DNA from: Hygrocybe punicea
Lineage: Eukaryota; Basidiomycota; Agaricomycetes; Agaricales; Hygrophoraceae
Direction: 5' to 3'
NCBI GenBank assembly: GCA_963556145.1
Contig: OY744467.1
Span: 5,580,001-5,644,000, forward strand
DNA: 64,000 bases
Below are positions 58,134-64,000 of this stretch, piece by piece. The notes beneath the pieces were generated by a model that saw nothing but the letters and a program-made list of their open reading frames with translations, searched no databases and had not been told where the DNA came from. The position numbers and the translations under genes were made by a program. Numbering within the stretch: position 1 is the stretch's first letter; every line of letters starts with the position of its first letter.

Positions 58134-59200
58134 CTTGATGTGAAAACTATGGGAGGGCGATGTGGAATCGTACTGGCTTTTATGCGCCTGCGAAGCTACG
58201 TGTGACCAATAAAAAAAGCTCGGCATCCAGCCCATAGATCAAGGTTTTATCCCATCCATTTCTGCTTTAGAAGTAACGATGGCGAGAACATACGAGTGAT
58301 GGCTGAAAAGGGACATGGATTGCCTGTGAGAACACGATAGCAGGATTGCACCCCAGTAAGCTTGAGCTAGTTACAGAACCACGATGAAGAAGCTTAAGTC
58401 TCTGTGTCAGAGCTAGAGCTTGTCCGAGAAGACATGGGGCTAGTGGTTTTGTGACAGCGGAGGAACATGCCCTAAGCAGAGGAATTCCATGCCGTTCACC
58501 CTGCAACCTTTTGACTCGGACTGGCTGACAACCCGCAGGCGCACAGGCGACGACCCTTACGTACAGGGCAAAACCTCGGATTTCACAAAGAGGGAAAATA
58601 TATCATTTGCTCACTGCCTCGTGGTCTACACAGGGCGATGGGCTTCCACCACCTACATTCTGCAACATCCAGTCCTCCTGGCCGCTCAACTTTCACCCTT
58701 TCCCTGAATGCCTGTCTCTTTCCGCGTTTTTTCCCATCTCCTTTCCTCTCACCATATCCCTTCCCTCCCATTCCCCATTTCTCCTTAGCCTTTTAGCGTT
58801 CAAAATGTATAACTTCACCTCATTGCGGGCTGCGCCGCTGTTTCAAGCCCTGCTATCCATATTCTCTCCCATTGTCGTGCCATATAAGAGACTGAGCGAT
58901 TAGTCCATGCCATATTTCATGAGATCCACAACACAGCACTCAACACAGCACTCAAAATTCTATCAAGTCCAAAGTACTAGTTCTCAATTGATTCAAAAAT
59001 GTACAATTTACTGCCAAAATCAATGCAAAGGGTTGAAAGAAGAAATGACATGACATAGGTGATGAAGTGACACAGGGAATGAATCGTGATTGACTAGCCT
59101 ACAGACAATCTATTAGTGTACTTCAGTAGATGTACATACAACGACAAGGCAACATAGGCATTGAATATTGAATCACTAACATCTCAGGTTGAGATATTGT
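58134..59200. other. Intergenic region
   Basis: No supported gene over about 1,070 bp. 58489-58707 holds an open frame without a domain. 58900-58990 resembles a short decayed foldback end (CATGCCATATTTCATGAGAT). Confidence 0.4.
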
Positions 59201-60281
59201 CTAGCGTTCCCAAAACGGATGCTCCCACCAACGCCGGTCATCACTGGCAGCCTGTATCGCACAAACGTGTCTGCCGGCCGCGTTGGGAACGGGGGAGTGC
59301 CGCAGATGCCAGAGATCGAGGACACCAAGGCGCCGCAGATACGCTGCAGCCCGATCATAGTTCAGCCCCACGGTGTGTGGGCCGTGGCTGTCATCGGACA
59401 GCGCGAATCGACCACCATGCCGAAGGATAAGCTGGGGGGAGAGACGACAGGTCAACTGGATGAAGAAGGCGTTGTACATTTGTAACACTTGCTTCTGCGA
59501 CATCGTCGCCGGGGTACGCAGTGCCCCATCCTTTCCTGAACGCGGAGGCGTTCACCTCGAACAGAGCACCGTACGCGACACCGTAGCGGATGTTACGCTC
59601 GAGCTTCGCCAGTGCGTAGGGAAAGTCGCAGAAGCGCAACGCCGGAGTATAGAGGCGGCAGAGGTCGATGTGGCCTATGATTTCAGGCTGAAAGCGGCAG
59701 AGGAGGGTGTATTGGGCGTCGAGATAGGCCGAGAGGAAGAGTTCCTGCTGGTCGTGAGCGTCAGCAGCGGTTGTGGGGGTGGTGCAGCTGCTCAGTGCCC
59801 TGTGGAACGTGGGTAGATCAAAGTCGATTGGGATACCGTTGACGTGATGCACTGAGCCGACGATGTACTGGATACGACCCTGGTGTCTTTGCAGAAGGCC
59901 CTCGAGGAAGTCAAGATCGGCAGCGGTGATCAATTCAGTCTCTAAGCCGACGAGGAGAGTTATGCGATGCGCGTAGAGGGCCGTGAGTCTGTGTGCCTCG
60001 TCGAGAAAATCGTCGAATTGGGTGGCAAGGATATCGAGCGAGAGACCCTTCTGCCAGTATGACGGCGCGTGAAGACTGGTAAAAGTGCATGGCTACCGAA
60101 CACGTACTTCTTCTGGATAAAGATCTTCAGACCTGTAACGCGGGACATGCTCGGACAAGCCGTACAGTTCAAAGCCCTGATGGATAGCTTCGAGGACGAC
60201 GTCCTGGAGACGACCAGCCGCGTGTTTACAGAATTGGCCTGAATGGGAGTGGTGACTATGGGGCATTTCGATGTTTTTCAC
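59201..60281 (-). CDS. HIS2: Histidinol-phosphatase (PHP family)
   Basis: Dephosphorylates L-histidinol phosphate in histidine biosynthesis. Minus-strand exons 60281-60108, 60050-59493 and 59431-59201 give 320 residues (315 if the second Met is used). PHP-type metal-binding residues are visible: MPHSHHSHSGQFCKHA, GFELYGLSEHVPRY, LLVGLETELITAADLDFLEG, GSVHHVNGIPIDF, IGHIDLCRLY, LFEVNASAFRKGWGTAYPG and GGRFALSDDSHGPHTVGLNY. Intron 1 is GT-AG. Intron 2 (59492-59432) begins GCAAGT and ends CCCCCAG, a GC-AG intron, required to keep DDVAE joined to LILRHGGRF. It is divergent from the PFK-2 gene. Confidence 0.93.
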
Positions 60282-60957
60282 AATAAAACAAGGGATGCTA
60301 GAGAAAAGTAATATTAAAATTCATGCACCTTGGCCAGAGGCAATATTAATATTAATCATTGGCCAGTGGCGGGCAGAATATGGCAGACGATGCCCATCAA
60401 GATACAAAAACGAAATCTGTTGGACAAGACCTGCGGGACCGTGAAAGTATCAGGCTGCACCTGAGATCTGAGAGCCTCCGCGTTTATTCACGGAAGCGAG
60501 GCCTTGAAACGGCCAAACGAGTCACCCACGAACGTTGAAGGCACGAACGTTGAAGCACGAACTATTATAGTAAGCCCAAGATTATAGTAAGCCCAATGCT
60601 CCTGTGATTCGGTATACCCGTCGTCGGCTATTCGTCTGTCACCAGCACTGGCAATGACAACACGAGATTTTAGAAACATGCTGGTAGCTGGTAGTAGTTG
60701 ACCGGAATGGTTTTCACGTTATTGCCCGAGCCTGAAAGGGGCAAATCAGGCCAACAAACCTTTGGGTCTTGCCACATACATATTACCGACCGTCATGCCA
60801 AATCTTAATCCAGGCTTATCTCAGGATTTGCTGCGAGCGTCAGGAGTCTTGGAAAACATGCAAACCAAAGTTGGATTCCTGAAGAGCCTTGGTTCGCCGG
60901 GAGTGCCCCCAGCACAGTTTGGCGCGGGAGGACCAATGTTCGTACGACGCTCTGTGT
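60282..60957. promoter_or_regulatory. Divergent promoter region between HIS2 and the PFK-2/FBPase-2 gene
   Basis: About 680 bp, no gene. Two short tandem duplications: CACGAACGTTGAAG(G) at about 60527-60557 and ATTATAGTAAGCCCAA at about 60565-60597. Confidence 0.4.
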
Positions 60958-63143
<2,186 letters not shown>

Positions 63144-63382
63144 GTTATTGGTCAAGGGGAAGCTTCCTCGGTCACAACAGTTACGAGAGGTTACAACATA
63201 GATTGAACATAGATTGAACACACGAAATTTGCGTTTGTTTGTTTCAAGCCAAAGCATAAAAAGCATGAATAAAAGCTTCCAAAAAACATGAAAAAGTGGC
63301 TGAAAAAAGCCGAGAAGCCCGAAACATGGTCAAGTGGCTGAAAATTTTACTGATGAAGTTCCCCAAGTTCCCAGACTCCATC
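63144..63382. other. Intergenic region between convergent genes
   Basis: AT-rich; short repeats ATAGATTGAACATAGATTGAAC (63198-63219) and AAAGC(A)T(A)AAAAGC motifs. No gene. Confidence 0.5.
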
Positions 63383-64000
63383 CTCATTCCTTGGCCAACT
63401 TTCCGTGTGAAGTCTTTTCCAGAATTTCAGACAATCTCGTTGTTACGTCCGTAGCCATCCAGCCGTCCCACTCGACGTCGGCAAGGTTCCGCAGATGACC
63501 CTGAATTTCGGGCGAGATGGAATCACGTACTCGGTGTAGTCCACAACCTTCCCCGATAGACAACAGGTCATGAATGGTAGAAACAATCCAGTAATCGATG
63601 CAGCTATCTGGGCGATCGTAGAGTTGATGAAATCTGCAAATGTGAATCCATCAACAATGATGCAGCATCCACGGCAAGAACGACGGACGTCATAACCCTA
63701 AAAAGGACAGCACACACGTCTCTGTCCAGAAGCGCTGGGACAAGCCAGTCGTAGTTGACGGTGCTGCGTACAGCCCTACAAAGCCAAGAGAATGACTTCC
63801 AGCTGATGGTATCACGTTCCTTGTTACGATTCGCGACAACCAGCGCGTCCAGACGGGGGATGAGAGACAACCCGTTGGGGCCATGGATATGGCGGCGATG
63901 AGAGACATGATCGTCTGCGTAGGCAACAAAGAATTGAACCCCACATGCGTGCTCAGCGTGATCCTCGATTCCTCTGAAAGAGTGTCATGAGTAAAAGGAA
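63383..64000 (-). CDS. Unrecognised gene, 3' part only
   Basis: Minus strand, 5' end beyond the window. The last exon reads FHQLYDRPDSCIDYWIVSTI, IGEGCGLHRVRDSISPEIQG and LADVEWDGWMATDVTTRLSE, ending HGKLAKE-stop near 63383, with a TTTGCAG acceptor at about 63638. An upstream exon contains LSLIPRLDALVVANRNKERD and TISWKSFSWLCRAVRSTVNY (63870-63690). The donor between them is not settled, and another frame (PTQTIMSLIAAISM, to 63944) is also open at the edge. No family recognised. Confidence 0.55.

Overview
The window looks like nuclear DNA of a mushroom-forming basidiomycete (Agaricomycete). Short GT-AG introns of about 50-60 nt interrupt nearly every gene. The recognisable proteins are eukaryotic housekeeping proteins (cytochrome c, polyubiquitin, eIF3c, Bos1 SNARE, Rrp17, histidinol-phosphatase, 6-phosphofructo-2-kinase). 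The expanded families present (DUF6533 seven-helix protein, DUF6589, DIRS-like retroelement, CACTA, hAT) are typical of that group. All calls come from reading the sequence; no database search was possible.

Layout. 1-16.5 kb is a transposon graveyard: a long hairpin (foldback) element split by a TA-flanked element, which holds a hAT element, which holds a solo LTR; then more foldbacks, three non-autonomous hAT elements with 8-bp target duplications, and a broken tyrosine-recombinase gene. 16.9-34.7 kb is the main gene block: cytochrome c, a leucine-rich hypothetical gene, a decayed DIRS-like retroelement, BOS1, RRP17, a FAM72-like gene, five-unit polyubiquitin, a DUF6533 membrane protein and eIF3c.

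34.7-51.5 kb is one large nested structure. A DNA transposon with about 45-bp terminal inverted repeats and a perfect 9-bp target duplication carries two convergent genes, a DUF6589 protein (+) and a RecQ-like helicase (-). It landed 68 bp past the eIF3c stop codon. Later insertions cut it up: two hAT-like elements, a solo LTR, a foldback, and an almost intact LTR retrotransposon whose two 1,654-bp LTRs are nearly identical. I consider this two-gene transposon the most likely undescribed system here. 51.5-56.5 kb holds two foldbacks and a scrambled CACTA transposase. 57-64 kb is genic again: an unrecognised spliced gene, histidinol-phosphatase (HIS2), 6-phosphofructo-2-kinase/fructose-2,6-bisphosphatase, and the 3' part of an unknown gene running off the window.

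The genes form no pathway cluster; they are ordinary housekeeping neighbours. The second notable pattern is a shared internal architecture in four non-autonomous hAT elements with different ends: hairpin plus intron-like modules, low-complexity blocks, paired CAATTG-centred palindromes, then the right terminal repeat.
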